From Thuidium tamariscinum (Eukaryota; Streptophyta; Bryopsida; Hypnales; Thuidiaceae): a stretch of 64,000 nucleotides of DNA. The notes under the pieces are model-generated. The model searched no databases. It was not told the DNA's origin and worked only from the letters and a program-made list of their open reading frames with translations. Below are positions 36,791-48,031 of the stretch, piece by piece. Where the stretch lies: assembly GCA_947034885.2 (NCBI GenBank), contig OX344751.2, positions 4,836,001 to 4,900,000 of the forward strand, given 5' to 3'. Within the stretch, counting starts at the first letter, position 1, and each line of letters opens with the position of its first letter. The position numbers were made by a program, and so were the translations under genes.

Positions 36791-38204
36791 TTTGTACATA
36801 TTGTACAATTCCAAATGATTTGAAAATTTTCAAGCATGTAGCCAACTTGAATTGAAAAATGAATCCAAGAAGTTTCAACCATTTTCTATATTTTGTCATA
36901 CAAATGTGGCCTTGTGAAAATATAGCAAAAAACTTTAGGGTTAAGAGGATTTTATATTTTGGGGCTTGCACTTTCATTAGGATTTTTCACACCTTTTTCA
37001 CCTCATTCTCAATCTTCAAAAATGAGGATATGGAAATCTCTCATTGAATTGTAGAGTACCCATTTTTTGAAGATTGAGAGTTTTTTTTCTTTACTTTGGA
37101 GAAGAATGGGCCAAGGAGGATTGACCCTTTTCTTGCCTCTAGGTGGGATTTTTGGTGCATGACCATCTCTATAGAGTTATTCCAAATGGCCATTCTTTTA
37201 ATTCACTTATTTTTATTTTTATTTAACAAATTTAAACATCAAAATACCTATTTTCTTGAGATTTGACACTTTTCAAGTTCTCCTACTTAGAGAATTTTTC
37301 TATGCATTTCCTTCCCCGGAAGCCTTAATTTTAAAAGTGTATACATAAGTCATATATTTTTTTAATTTAAAAATTAGTTTTCTAAATTTAAAGTACTCTA
37401 GAAAAAGTCATGAGTACTATTGCAAAACACAACAAAATCGATAGGTGTTTCTTGCAATGACCCCCCTACAAAGAATAAATGTAAAAAATTGTCTTCCCTA
37501 TTATTTTGTCCTACATTAATCTAACATTCCATCATATCTCCCACTTAATTTGGGGCTTCTCATAGCAAATATAAGTTCAAAAATTTCCAAATTTCATCAT
37601 GGTGACAATTAAAAATAATTATATTCTTCGAAGGAATAAAGCCAAAGGATAATGAGGGATGATAAAGTAGGGGTAGTTACACCTTCACCAAACAAACTTT
37701 GCAAAATAATGAAAAATTGATGAGACAAAATAGGATCCAATAGGGAGTAGTTCCGAGTAAAGAAGGTGTGACGCCCTATTTGGTACAACGAGTAAGGAAG
37801 ATCACAAATTGTAGAATTGATTTAGTTACAAAATACATTGGAGGAATTCTATAAGGTTCTGAGACCCAATCAACAAGTGTGAAGGAAGATAGGCTAATGT
37901 TACTTGTATTCGGCTTGTGCTACCATGCCAAATAAAAAATGACAAAGTAAAATGGTTGGGGTGAATTAACCCCCTCGCTTGACCCTTCCAAATCATTCCA
38001 GGGGTGCAAGTAAAACAAAAAGTCCTCTATTTTGGGCTTGAAAAATGTATCTCTTACACCTTCTCTAGCTAATTTAGGGCCTGAAGTTGCAAATATGAAT
38101 TAGAATTTGTAAATTCTTGTCATGTGTGGAAAATAAAAAAATCTAGGATTTCTCCAAAGCGCGGAGCAAGGGGATTAGTTCATAGCTAGGGTGAATTGAC
38201 CTCC
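36791..38204. other. AT-rich repeat land
   Basis: No gene. About 37216-37320 (TTTTCTTGAG, TTCTCCTACTTAGAGA) recurs in reverse complement at 63900-64000. About 37006-37081 forms a small inverted repeat (CTCAATCTTCAAAAATGAG and TTTTTTGAAGATTGAGAG). AGGGGTAGTTACACCTTCAC near 37670 resembles, inverted, the sequence near 41870-41910, hinting at ends of a larger composite element. Confidence 0.4.
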
Positions 38205-38283
38205 TTATTGTCCTTTCTTATCGATGGATGAAGAGGATGGAGCAACAAGGATCTTTGGTGCCCCATCGTTTACTTTGCCCCTC

Positions 38284-38598
38284 TGTCTTACTTGGTCCTT
38301 GTTTCCAATCCCTTGCCCCCTCCATCTTACTTGAGTTCTTTCAATTGTTAATATGATTTGCCTCCATCTTGTTGTCTCCTTCCTCTCGTGTCTTACTTGG
38401 TCCTTGTTTCCAATCCCTTGCCCCCTCCATCTTACTTGAGTTCTTTCAATTGTTAATATGATTTGCCTCCATCTTGTTGTCTCCTTCCTCTCGTGTCTTA
38501 CTTGGTCCTTGTTTCCAATCCCTTGCCCCCTCCATCTTACTTGAGTTCTTTCAATTGTTAATATGATTTGCCTCCATCTTGTTGTCTCCTTCCTCTCG
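38284..38598. repeat. Minisatellite, 3 x 105 bp
   Basis: Three nearly identical tandem units start at 38284, 38389 and 38494 (each begins TGTCTTACTTGGTCCTTGTT). Because 105 is divisible by three, the minus strand stays open across all units (38642-38205, 145 codons), repeating a 35-residue block beginning with ERKETTRWRQIILTIERTQ. The high identity implies recent expansion. Confidence 0.9.
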
Positions 38599-39303
38599 TG
38601 GTCTTGCCTACTGTACTCAATCTTTGTTTGTAAGTTTTGCACTACCTAAGTGGAGAACAACTACATTTTCTTATATTGAAGATATGAAGAAGTATCATGA
38701 TTGATACAATTTGAAGGTTCCCCATTGCTATCAAGAAGCCATGGTTGTACAAAACTTAATGTGAGTCAAGTTGAATAAGATTTTCAAAAGTCAAATCAAA
38801 GTCAAACAATGTACTTATACAAATCAATAAGGAAAAGTTTGAATGTGCCTGGAGTGGATTAAACATTCAAACGCTAGGCACCACTTGGCCTTTTTGACTT
38901 TCAATTTGTTCCAAGGTTGCAGGACGGACAATTGGTGCTCGAATTTGAGACATAATCCTTCAATTACATTCCATTGAGGAAAAGAGTTGAGGAAAATAAA
39001 TTAATAATATGTAGTGAAGGTATATGATTGAACTATTTTATTCTTATATATGATATGAATATTTTGCAGGACATGAATGTTTTACTTGATATTTTGGTCT
39101 TCAAATCCATGAGAGCACTATCCACAAATTCATTTTGCAAAATTCACAAGGCATTTGTTCTTTTGCCCTCTACTAGTGATTAATTCTCCATTTTTTCCAA
39201 ACTCACATTTGTCATCAGCCTAGTAATTTCATTGTAAGACCAAAGATGACATAATTGATGCACTACTTCGATCATTTTCTACTTGCAGTCATTTGTGTTC
39301 TTA

Positions 39304-40235
39304 TTAACCCCTAAAGGTCAGAGACTATGTCTTCACCAAAAACACACCAAAACTGCCATGTCTACTTCAAGCACCAAATTTTTGAAAAAAAACATTTTTA
39401 GACACATGTAACCATAGGATCTTATAGTACACTTGTGTGAAAATATGTAGAAAAAATTTCAGAATTTTCCACCATATAGATTGCAAGATATTAGCATTTG
39501 AATTGACAAAACCCCTTTTTTTGCCCCTACAAAAAAGTGGGCAGCTGCACTTCACAAGGTGACATTTCTATGAAAAAATGTCCAAAATGGTGGTGCTTCT
39601 TTGGAATCATTCTTCACGGCAAGTTGGCTATATGCTCAAAAAAATTCGCATCATTTGGAATTGTACAACATATAGGAAAAAATTAATAAGTAGAAAGAAG
39701 TAGAGGGTGATTCAAAACAATAAATTGTTAAAATTTTATTTATAGAATTAAAAAATGTCAATCCCAATGGTTGTAATGTTGTGACAAACAATCAAAATCC
39801 AAAGTTTTAATTTTTTTTTCAAAAATACTTAAAATTGACGAAAATAAAGGCTTTCAAAGTTTATTTTAGAGTAGAAAATCCATAACTGCCCACAAACTAA
39901 ATCTCTTTATAACTTTCATCTCATAACTCAAAACAGAGTGATTCAAAACTTTCTGAATATATGTACATCTAGAAAAACAATTTCAAATTTTTAATTTAAA
40001 AAAAAAGTTTTTATTAGAAATTTTTGGGTTGCCCGCCGACCAATGAAAACTACATATCATGCAATAACTTTTTGACCATGCAGTCAAAAGTTATGAAAAT
40101 TGTTGGGCCTTGAAGCTACTCCTTGAGCACATATTGTGTGAAAATTTCAATGAAAAAAAAACAAAACTCCATCTGTAGTGAACTGCCCAAAATCGCTATG
40201 TTGCCAAAAAACGCAGTTTGGTCCTTTAGGGGTTA
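39304..40235. mobile_element. TIR element, TTAACCCCTAAAGG ends, 932 bp
   Basis: The left end TTAACCCCTAAAGGTCA (39304) pairs with the right end TTGGTCCTTTAGGGGTTA (to 40235). The left part matches 6529-7180 and the right part matches 36208-36790 inverted. It shows an unoccupied site for the nested MITE of 6734-7015. No transposase domain seen. Confidence 0.7.
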
Positions 40236-40671
40236 CTGATCAATGCTTTCATAATTTGTCAATGCCTTTATTTCCTCACTCAAACCTTATAATCTTCATA
40301 TTTGCTTGGGATTGGTGAGATTGATCTCCAAGTTCAGTCATAGAAACTGTCTTACTTTAGGTCTCACAATTATTTCAATGATTAAAGACCAAATTTTCAT
40401 CCAAGTACACAAGTATCAAATAGACTATGTTTCTTCACTTATTGAGGAGGCATTGTGGATTAAGACACTAAAGGTTTAAATCTTTGATTTTGTCCCTCCT
40501 CGATACTCACAAAAATCCAAAACGATGAGAAAAAAAAGCAACAAGAATGAATGGTATTCATTACCTATGTTGAGACTCAAAACCTCATCATTTATGTATC
40601 AACTCAGCATTAGATGAGGACATCAACTTGTTCAAAGGAGTCACAAACAGATTCACAACAATCAACAAAAA

Positions 40672-40860
40672 ATGAAATTAGCTCATTTCGAGGAATCGGT
40701 TTACAAGAAGAGAGGCTCGAGACATAGTAGAGGAGGGGAGAGGAAGGAGACAACAAGAGGGAGATATACTAAATTGACAAAGAAGACCTCGAGTAAGACG
40801 AAGGAGCTAGAGATCCTTGTTGTCCTATCTTCCTCATCCATCGATGGAGAGGGGCAATAA
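40672..40860 (+). other. Open frame related to the minisatellite ORF
   Basis: 62 codons. It contains ERKETTRGRYTKL and ends VVLSSSSIDGEGQ, echoing the minus-strand frame at 38205-38642 (ERKETTRWRQ, then VAPSSSSIDKKGQ). After the stop both continue with a related TCAATTCACCCTA sequence. The two form inverted copies about 2 kb apart, so this is a repeat remnant more than a host gene. Confidence 0.45.
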
Positions 40861-41606
40861 GGGAATCAATTCACCCTAACCGTCACTTCACCTTGGCTAG
40901 TGAAACTACCAAAGTGCCAATCAAAAATTTTGCTCGCCAACATAATATTGTTCACCAATGCTATGGGGGGTCCTTTTGCTCTCCCTCTAAAGTGGAGGCT
41001 TCCAATGTTGCAATTTTCTACTTCAAAGGAATAATGCTTTGATATTTTGACAAATCTACCACATATTACCACAAGGCTAGCCATTGAATATAAGTAAATT
41101 GCAACCCAAGTATCCAAGAATGTATTATACTTCCTATTAGAAGGAGAGAAAAAGTTGGCTAATAATGTTATAAATGCTTCACAATACTTGTTATTCACCT
41201 CAATAGGAGAATACTGAATGTCACAAATACTTCACAGAATATATAAGTATAATCTTTACTTGTGAAGCCAACCCTAAACTACCATGTTCTAATTTTTCAA
41301 AGCATAGGAGGGCCATAAAAGTAGTCACTCCTTCACCTTCCAAATCTTCTTTAAAAAATTGAGGGGTGGTAGTTTTAAATTGGCTTCAAGTTGGCCCTCA
41401 TTGGTAGAATATTCTTCTTTTCTAAATTCTTCACTACATCTATTCTTCTACTCCAGAGGTGTAAATTGAGCATGAAGAATCTTTCATAAGTGAATGTTTT
41501 CACTTACTACTCTACCAATTTCGCTAATTAATTTTCACCATTGTAGCCTCCTTTTTCCTTGGCTTTGCAAAAGCTCGTAGTGATATGAGCTTGGCTTGTG
41601 GCAATG

Positions 41607-41860
41607 ATTGGCTCCTGAAATGAATCGTCCACAATCAATTTGTTTAATTGATTCTCCAACATTTCATTCTCTACATTCTTTCACTCGAAAAGGGGTGTCA
41701 CAACTTCTTCACCTAAAACTTTAGCCCATTGGCTCCTGAAATTAATCCTCCACAATCAATTTGCTTAACTGATTCTCCAACATTTCATTCTCTACATTCT
41801 TTCACTTGAAAAGGGGTGTCACACCTTCTTCACCTAAAACTGTAGCGCATTGGCTCCTGC
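41607..41860. repeat. 121-bp tandem repeat, just over two copies
   Basis: Units start at 41607, 41728 and (partial) 41849, each with ATTGGCTCCTG, then CCACAATCAATTTG and TCATTCTCTACATTCTTTCA. The two full copies are nearly identical. Confidence 0.85.
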
Positions 41861-41879
41861 TTTCCCTCATAGGTGTGGT

Positions 41880-42649
41880 GAAGGAGGTGTGATTAACTTA
41901 GCCCTACTGAAGAAGGTGTAGCGAAGCATGGGTCTGAAGGAGATTTGGCGCGCGAAGCTGCCCTCTAAGTTTAGCGTTCACTCGCTGCAGAGCCCGATTG
42001 CGCTGTGGTAGCGGCTGCGCGCCTAGCTGCGCTTAGACTGAAGGTATTAGGGTCCGTGATTTTGATTACGATGAGCTAAGGTTTGGGTCCTGATTTCGGG
42101 TCCTTGATTTATTTTATGATTTCGGCGGGGAATCGTTTTCCACTTCCGTAAATTGCATTGCGTCGCCATGATTACGGCTCAATTGTGTCTCTGAAGATTG
42201 CGTCCAGGCGAATTCAGGAGTTTCGCCACAGTGTTGTTACAGCATCCACAGCTCTCGACTATCTTGTTTTCTTGCGCAATCAGTCGGGAGCTAATTGATT
42301 GTTCAAAGTGGTGGAGAGAGATTGGGTTACCGGAGCCTCTTAGCCGAGCAACACCACTTTGCGGTTCTTTTTTTATTTTATTGAGAGGAGACAGGTCCAC
42401 TTGAGAGGAGACAGGTCCACGCAGGAATCAACCAGGTGACCCCGAGGAGCCGCTCTTGTGACCTTCGATCACTGTCAACGTTTGTGCATTCGCAGTTTGC
42501 AGCTGAGAATCATCAGTGACTTGCAGGGCATTCTGTTTTCAGAGGTGCCGTGTGGGAAAATTAGGGTATGAGAGGGACTGATTTTCCTTAGTGGATGCGG
42601 ACATTGCTCTGTTGTTAGCCAGAGCAACCAAGAGTCCGAAAAGGGAACA
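41880..42649 (+). promoter_or_regulatory. Putative promoter and leader of the TilS gene
   Basis: GC content rises from about 41930. A perfect 20-bp tandem duplication (TTGAGAGGAGACAGGTCCAC) lies at 42381-42420. The frame of the chosen TilS start is open back to 42572 (TGA at 42569-42571), and a plausible acceptor (TTTTCCTTAG, 42582-42591) could join an upstream exon carrying an organelle-targeting sequence. That exon is not identified. Confidence 0.4.
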
Positions 42650-45600
42650 ATGGTGCTTCCGTCACGGGAGGACGAAATGGTGCTGCAATCGGCTCCTCGA
42701 CCTTTGGACGTCCACGGCGTCTTTGCCAGTCGAATGGCTGCGGCTGGAATCCAACCTCAGGATCGCATTGGTAAGTTTTGGATAGTGCATGTACTTGAAT
42801 CTTCAAATGTGTGAATTGGTTTGGCAATATTCAAATCTTCTAATTCTCTTTCTTGTGTGAGTATGTGAATGAGTGAGTGGTATCTCTACGTCGTTAACTG
42901 CGCTGATTCTCTGAGAACTATGGAAGACCTGAATTGTGCGAATTATGGTAAAGGTAATGAAACCTGAAAGCAACAACTCAACGCTGCGCTTCGTTACTAT
43001 AATTGGTCAAATTTTTGTAATAAAATCTTGCTGTCAAATCAAAGAGTATTCCAGTGCACCAAAGAACGCGTTGTTTATTTGTATGCTGTATGCAAAAGTC
43101 ATAAAGATTCAAATTTTTTTTGGTAGATGACCTAAAGGTGACACAAGTTCTCACATTTAAGTGCTTCACATTCTGAAAATCAGTATGTGCTCATCGTGCG
43201 AAATTTTAGGGTGCAGTATTTAGGTACGTGTCTTAGTGAGGTACATTCACCTTATGAAAGTGAAATCACGAGTTGTGTGGCAACAGGAGAGATAGTGTTA
43301 TGGCGTGTGTCTGAATTGACTGTTGGAGTGCAGCGATTGCTGTGTCCGGAGGTCCAGACAGCATGGCGCTCTGTTTACTGGCAAAGCAATGGTGGCAAGG
43401 GTTTCGCGAGTCCGGGATTTATGCTGAGAGGCCGATTGGCCTTGTGGTCGACCATGGACTGCGTTCGGATAGTGCTGCAGAGGCTTTGCAAGTGCAAAGT
43501 TGGGTTTCAAATCTTGGTCAGTTTGCAGCCTGGCCATTGAGATTTCACCGTCATCAGTATCACTCTTACCAACTACGGTTTTCCGTGAATGAGTATTGCT
43601 CTAGCTCTGATCAAGAAAATTTAGCTACCGGGTTACAGGTTTTTACAGGTTTTTTAGGGTTTAGGGTTTAGGGTGTTGTATTTGGTGGCATGGAAGTAGT
43701 CTTTTCACGTGCGGTAATGGGTGATTTAGATCTCGTTTAAGCAATGAATAATGAAGTTTGTGCATGCATTGATGCAGGGATGGAGTGTCATGTGCTCAAG
43801 TGTGAATGGTTAGATGGACGGCCTGATTCTGGACACCTTCAAGAGGCAGCTCGTAATGCAAGGTTCTTCATTAGTTTTGTTATGATATCGAGTTCCTGCC
43901 GCTTTTGTGAAGGGAGAGTTCGGTCCTTCTTAGAAGAAATGCGTTACCATGTATTAGGTGTTTGTATTCCAACCTTTATTAAGTGTCTGCTGCAGGTATT
44001 CTCTTATGGAACAGACATGCTGGAAGCATGGCATCGTCAATTTACTTACTGGCCATCAAGCCGATGATCAGGTTTATTGCCCTAGTCGTCTTTGTGCCTT
44101 CTCATTTTCTGGGAGCGTGGACTGATGCTACTTGACGAGGCTACTGTGAATGTTGCCCTGCGAGGAATGTTGGCCGATTTCGAGTGCTTTGTCAAGGATC
44201 CATTACCCAGTCCTTCTGAGGAGAGCCAGCAGCTTTGTGAACAACCACCCTGACATTTTTATGCTTTGCAATCTTCAACAGGCAGAGCTCTTCATGATGA
44301 GGTTGGCACGCAGCAGTGGCATTATTGGCTTAGCGGGAATGGCCTGTGTGTCTCACTTCTACTCCCGGCGGCCGACGTCGACGAACCACACCGGGTTGTT
44401 ATTAGTGAGACCATTGCTTCATTTTTCTAAGCAAGACTTATACGCAGTATGTCCCATTATCCTCACCCGTTTTTGCAATGGTATGGAACAAAATTTCGAA
44501 TGCGCTGAGTTCGAACATGATTAGAGCGTCAATTTCTATATGCCTTGCCGTGCTGGAGCTTGTAGCAAATATCTTTAATGGCAGTAATCTTATTTCCGGT
44601 TCTTAGTACATATGTATCTACCGTTCTCTGTCTGCCTGTCTTTCTTCAGATGTTTTTCTTCAGATCAGAAGCTCAAGCTTTCTACCCCGTCAGTATTGTG
44701 TATTCTCTGATGAAGAGTTTTTACATATGTCGAAGTTTAGGGGCTTATGCCTTGAAACTTTACTTTTATAATTGGAAAGTGCTCTTATCTTGGCAATTAT
44801 GATCAGGTATGTAGGGATGCAGGACAGGAGTGGGTTGAAGATCCTACCAATTCAAATCTCACATTTGCTCGCAATCGCATCCGTCAAGTTCTTTCAGATC
44901 CTCTGTATGGTGAGTTGGAGGCTTTGCTACAGGATTTTTTGAGGTTAACTACTGGATTGGATAGGTTTTTCTTTGCATTTCGTCATTTTAATCTTGTCAT
45001 CTTGCCTCAGAGATAACTCTCATTACTCTCCTTGTCATTTCTGTTGCTTGCAGACGATTCTAGGCGGCAAATTCATCACTTGATAGCTGCCTGCAGGCAA
45101 ACACGGGCAGTCCTTGACAAAGCCAGAGACGAACTGTTGGTGAAGACTGTTACGATCTCTAAAGTGAAGACCTTACTCCTCTTTTGTTGCTTCCATGCTA
45201 CCCGTGTTTCGAAATTTCAAGCTTAGTGGTCGGTAGTGATTTTTTGCGTTGATATAATTTATATTCGAATTCTGGTATGTGAAACCGGCTGTAGTGGCAG
45301 ACTAAGGTCAATTTTTGGTCCCAACCTGATACTTTTTGTGCCCAGGATTTGGCGTATGTTGCGATCGATCTGAACCTCCTTGCATCCAGTAATGCAAGTG
45401 ATGCAGTTCTTGGCAGAGCCTTGGTGGCAGTACTGCAGGCGAGTTTTTTCTTAATCTTATGTTTTTCACAGTATCTGGTAAACAAACCTGGATAAACCAT
45501 TTAGTTTATCGGGCTGCGCATTACTGGACATCTTCTGCATTCGTAGTAAGTAGTTGCAATTTCGGGCGACGTGCCCTAAAAAACAGTACGGTTGACATGC

Positions 45601-47307
45601 TGACATGGTGTCTTCTTGGGTAAGGGCTTCAGTTTGTAGCGCAGAGGGAGAAGCCACCTCGTGGGAAAGCACTGAAGGTATTGATGGATAAAATCAGTCA
45701 GCCCCCTTTCAAGGTACACTCCATCGTAATTAACCTGCACTAAACTGCGAGCTGGGAAACTATTATACAACTTCAACTTCATTTTTCCTTTCTTGTCCAT
45801 GTTAATGGGGTTTCATCGCATAGCTTTTATTTGTCGCTCATATCTGTCATTGATGCTATACGTATTCTCATTTTGTGTGATATTCCGTACTCCGTGATCT
45901 TTGGGGCTCACAGACTGCCGTGATGTGCAGGAAGCCTTCACTTTAGCTGGTTGCCATGTATCGCCTGCTCCAGGCTCTAAGGGCTCCAAGGTCATGGTGT
46001 GCTTGTCTCCCGAGTCTCCAACACCTGCGTTGGGATCGGATTTGATGTCGTGGGAATCAAGTTCAGTTGTAACATCTACAAAAGTGGATTCAAGAGCTCC
46101 TCATTCACGGAATCCTGAAGACGAACGTTATGAAGGGAGCAAGCAACCCATTCTCGATGCCAGTAGTGGAGCACCAAATGTGTTGGACCAAGGGAGAAAG
46201 CTTGGACTAATCTCGGAGGAGGTCGCTACTCTCTTGAACTCATTAAAAAACGAGACTGCTGAGACTATGAGTAAAACCATAAATGAATGTAAAAAAAGAG
46301 AACCAAGACATAAGGAGGTTTTATATGGATTAGATAATCGTAGGCAAATGCTTCCGTTAGCACATTCTTGCTACTTTATGAATAGGTATTTAGTTTCCTG
46401 GGGCCCAAAAGTAGTACCTGCCAAGTCGAACGAAATACAATGTATGACTTTGAGCGGCGATCAAAGGGGTAGATGCTGTCTTTTGAGAGACAAACCAGAT
46501 GCATGGGTCCGGCACTACCAGGAAACAGATTTTGACCATCTCACTCGCGTTCTGAAGACGGATTTCAAATCCAAGAGTAATGACAAGGTTAACAGCTGGT
46601 GTGTCTATCGACTTGAGAGTGATTTGTATGGTGCGAATGAAGAGAAAAGTCGGCAAATGCAGCTGCAGTTGACCAAGTCTCCCTATAAGAGAGATACCAG
46701 TCAAAAACCCAAACCTCGCAAGAATCCGAAAGTCGACCCGACTTATTGCGGCGGTTATGTGACTTCGAAGGCTCAGCGAGTCCTGGCTATTCTCCGGTGT
46801 ATCCCGAAACCTGTGAGACGAGGACTACCCGTACTTGTGAATGCTGAAGGCTTATTACTAGCAATTCCGGTACAGAACTTATTTCCTCTCATTTCGTGGT
46901 GCAAGTATGTTATTGTAAAGAACCCTTGTTGAGCACCCTCTGAATTGGCATGAAAAAAATATATCCCTGACTCCTTGTTTTGTAACTTGAGCTCAATTTG
47001 AACATCAAGGCAATGAATCATCTTCTTGACTTGTGAGAGAATGTGAGAGCTTTGATTTGATTTGCTGTGATGTGGCATGGACTCTTAGTTGAAACTCTTC
47101 TCAAAAGTTGCCAAGCTACTACTGAAGAATTTTGTGAGGGTTGGGTACGGGTGCTTTCTGTCCGGATGAGAAGTTTTGCAGGAATTATTGACGAGGAAAT
47201 CGTGCTTTTTGCAGACTCTTGGTTTCCACCGCTGCCCTTGGTTGTCGGTTTCTGCTGTCGTCCGCCCCAGGATACCTCTAGGTGGTGGCCATGCCTCTTG
47301 GACATGA
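42650..47307 (+). CDS. TilS: tRNA(Ile)-lysidine synthase, TilS/RSY3 type (11 exons, 682 aa)
   Basis: Exons: 42650-42770, 43334-43516, 43778-43862, 43996-44071, 44282-44446, 44807-44909, 45054-45163, 45346-45438, 45633-45713, 45931-46869, 47215-47307. All phases fit. The enzyme uses ATP to attach lysine to C34 of tRNA-Ile(CAU), letting it read AUA; in plants this serves organelle translation. The PP-loop is SGGPDS (residues 45-50), and the second signature GHQADDQ (149-155) precedes AELFMMRLARSSG. C-terminal motifs include KPPRGKALKVLMDK, a GCHVSPAPGSKGSKV block, LPVLVNAEGLLLAIP ending at 652, and the plant-typical tail SAVVRPRIPLGGGH. The intron after 45438 starts with GC. Exon 10 (313 codons) is large, with a polar insert. 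The short N-terminus before the PP-loop has no obvious transit peptide, so an upstream exon is possible. Confidence 0.92.
43651..43672 (+). repeat. Interstitial telomere-like repeat in TilS intron 2
   Basis: About three TTTAGGG units in a row within the intron between 43516 and 43778. They match the plant telomere unit, and also the telo-box motif found near plant translation-related genes. Confidence 0.7.
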
Positions 47308-48031
47308 AACTGGTAATGATTCTCAAACTAAATTTATTCTTAGATGACCTGTATTAATTGCGAATTTCTTTGGGATCATCTAAAGCCCTGCCTAGCAGAA
47401 GAGGTCTAGTATCTCGTCAGGAACGCTCAATGTAATTCCCATTGATACTGCTTAGCAGCCTTCTGGTAGAACAGATGGACAGCCTTACAGAAGTGATTAA
47501 TTTCGAAAGGTTCAGCAACCTTCTCCTGCAAACTCAACTGTGTACCGGAGGTTTACGGAATGAAGCTACAGTTACAATGGTTCCTCTCGTCTTTGACTTT
47601 ACACATGCAATGAAAAAGTGTTTGGACCTGTGCAGCCCAGGTGACATAAATTGTGACATTTCTGCTAAAACTTGGTCGCAGCTGTTTTCCAAATATAGTA
47701 TTTAGATGGAGTTTTTGGCCATTTCAGATAAATGATTCTCCGACTTGGTTTAGGGTTCCAATATTTGAGTCAGATAGATTCTCCCAATCCATTGGTTTCT
47801 GATATTTCATGGCAGATCATTGATGCTTCGCTAGGTTTCCCTTTCAACCCATAAACTCTCAAACGCATTCTTTCATCAAAGACCACTCAAAACTGCCATT
47901 TCTACTGCATTGACCCAAATATACCAAAAAATCTAAGTTTTTGAGAATCTGATTGTAGGACCTTGTAATAAACTTGCATGAGATCATGTGCTAACTTTCT
48001 TGTGATGTTTGATCATACAAACTAAAAGATA
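47308..48031. other. 3' flank of TilS, then repeat land
   Basis: No further gene. About 47885-48030 resembles the left part of the 39304 element (AAAACTGCCATTTCTAC, then an AGGACCTTGTAATA-like phrase). Confidence 0.4.

Noticed and set aside
38205-38642. Basic repetitive protein as a genuine host gene
   Set aside because: The open frame is explained by a 105-bp tandem repeat with a length divisible by three; no start context or family support.
5000-42000. LTR retrotransposons or other coding transposons
   Set aside because: No gag, protease, reverse transcriptase, integrase or transposase motif was found in any frame, and no long direct terminal repeats were noticed. Heavily decayed copies cannot be excluded by eye.
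46390-46704. Minus-strand 104-codon frame
   Set aside because: Antisense shadow of TilS exon 10, whose plus-strand frame is conserved.
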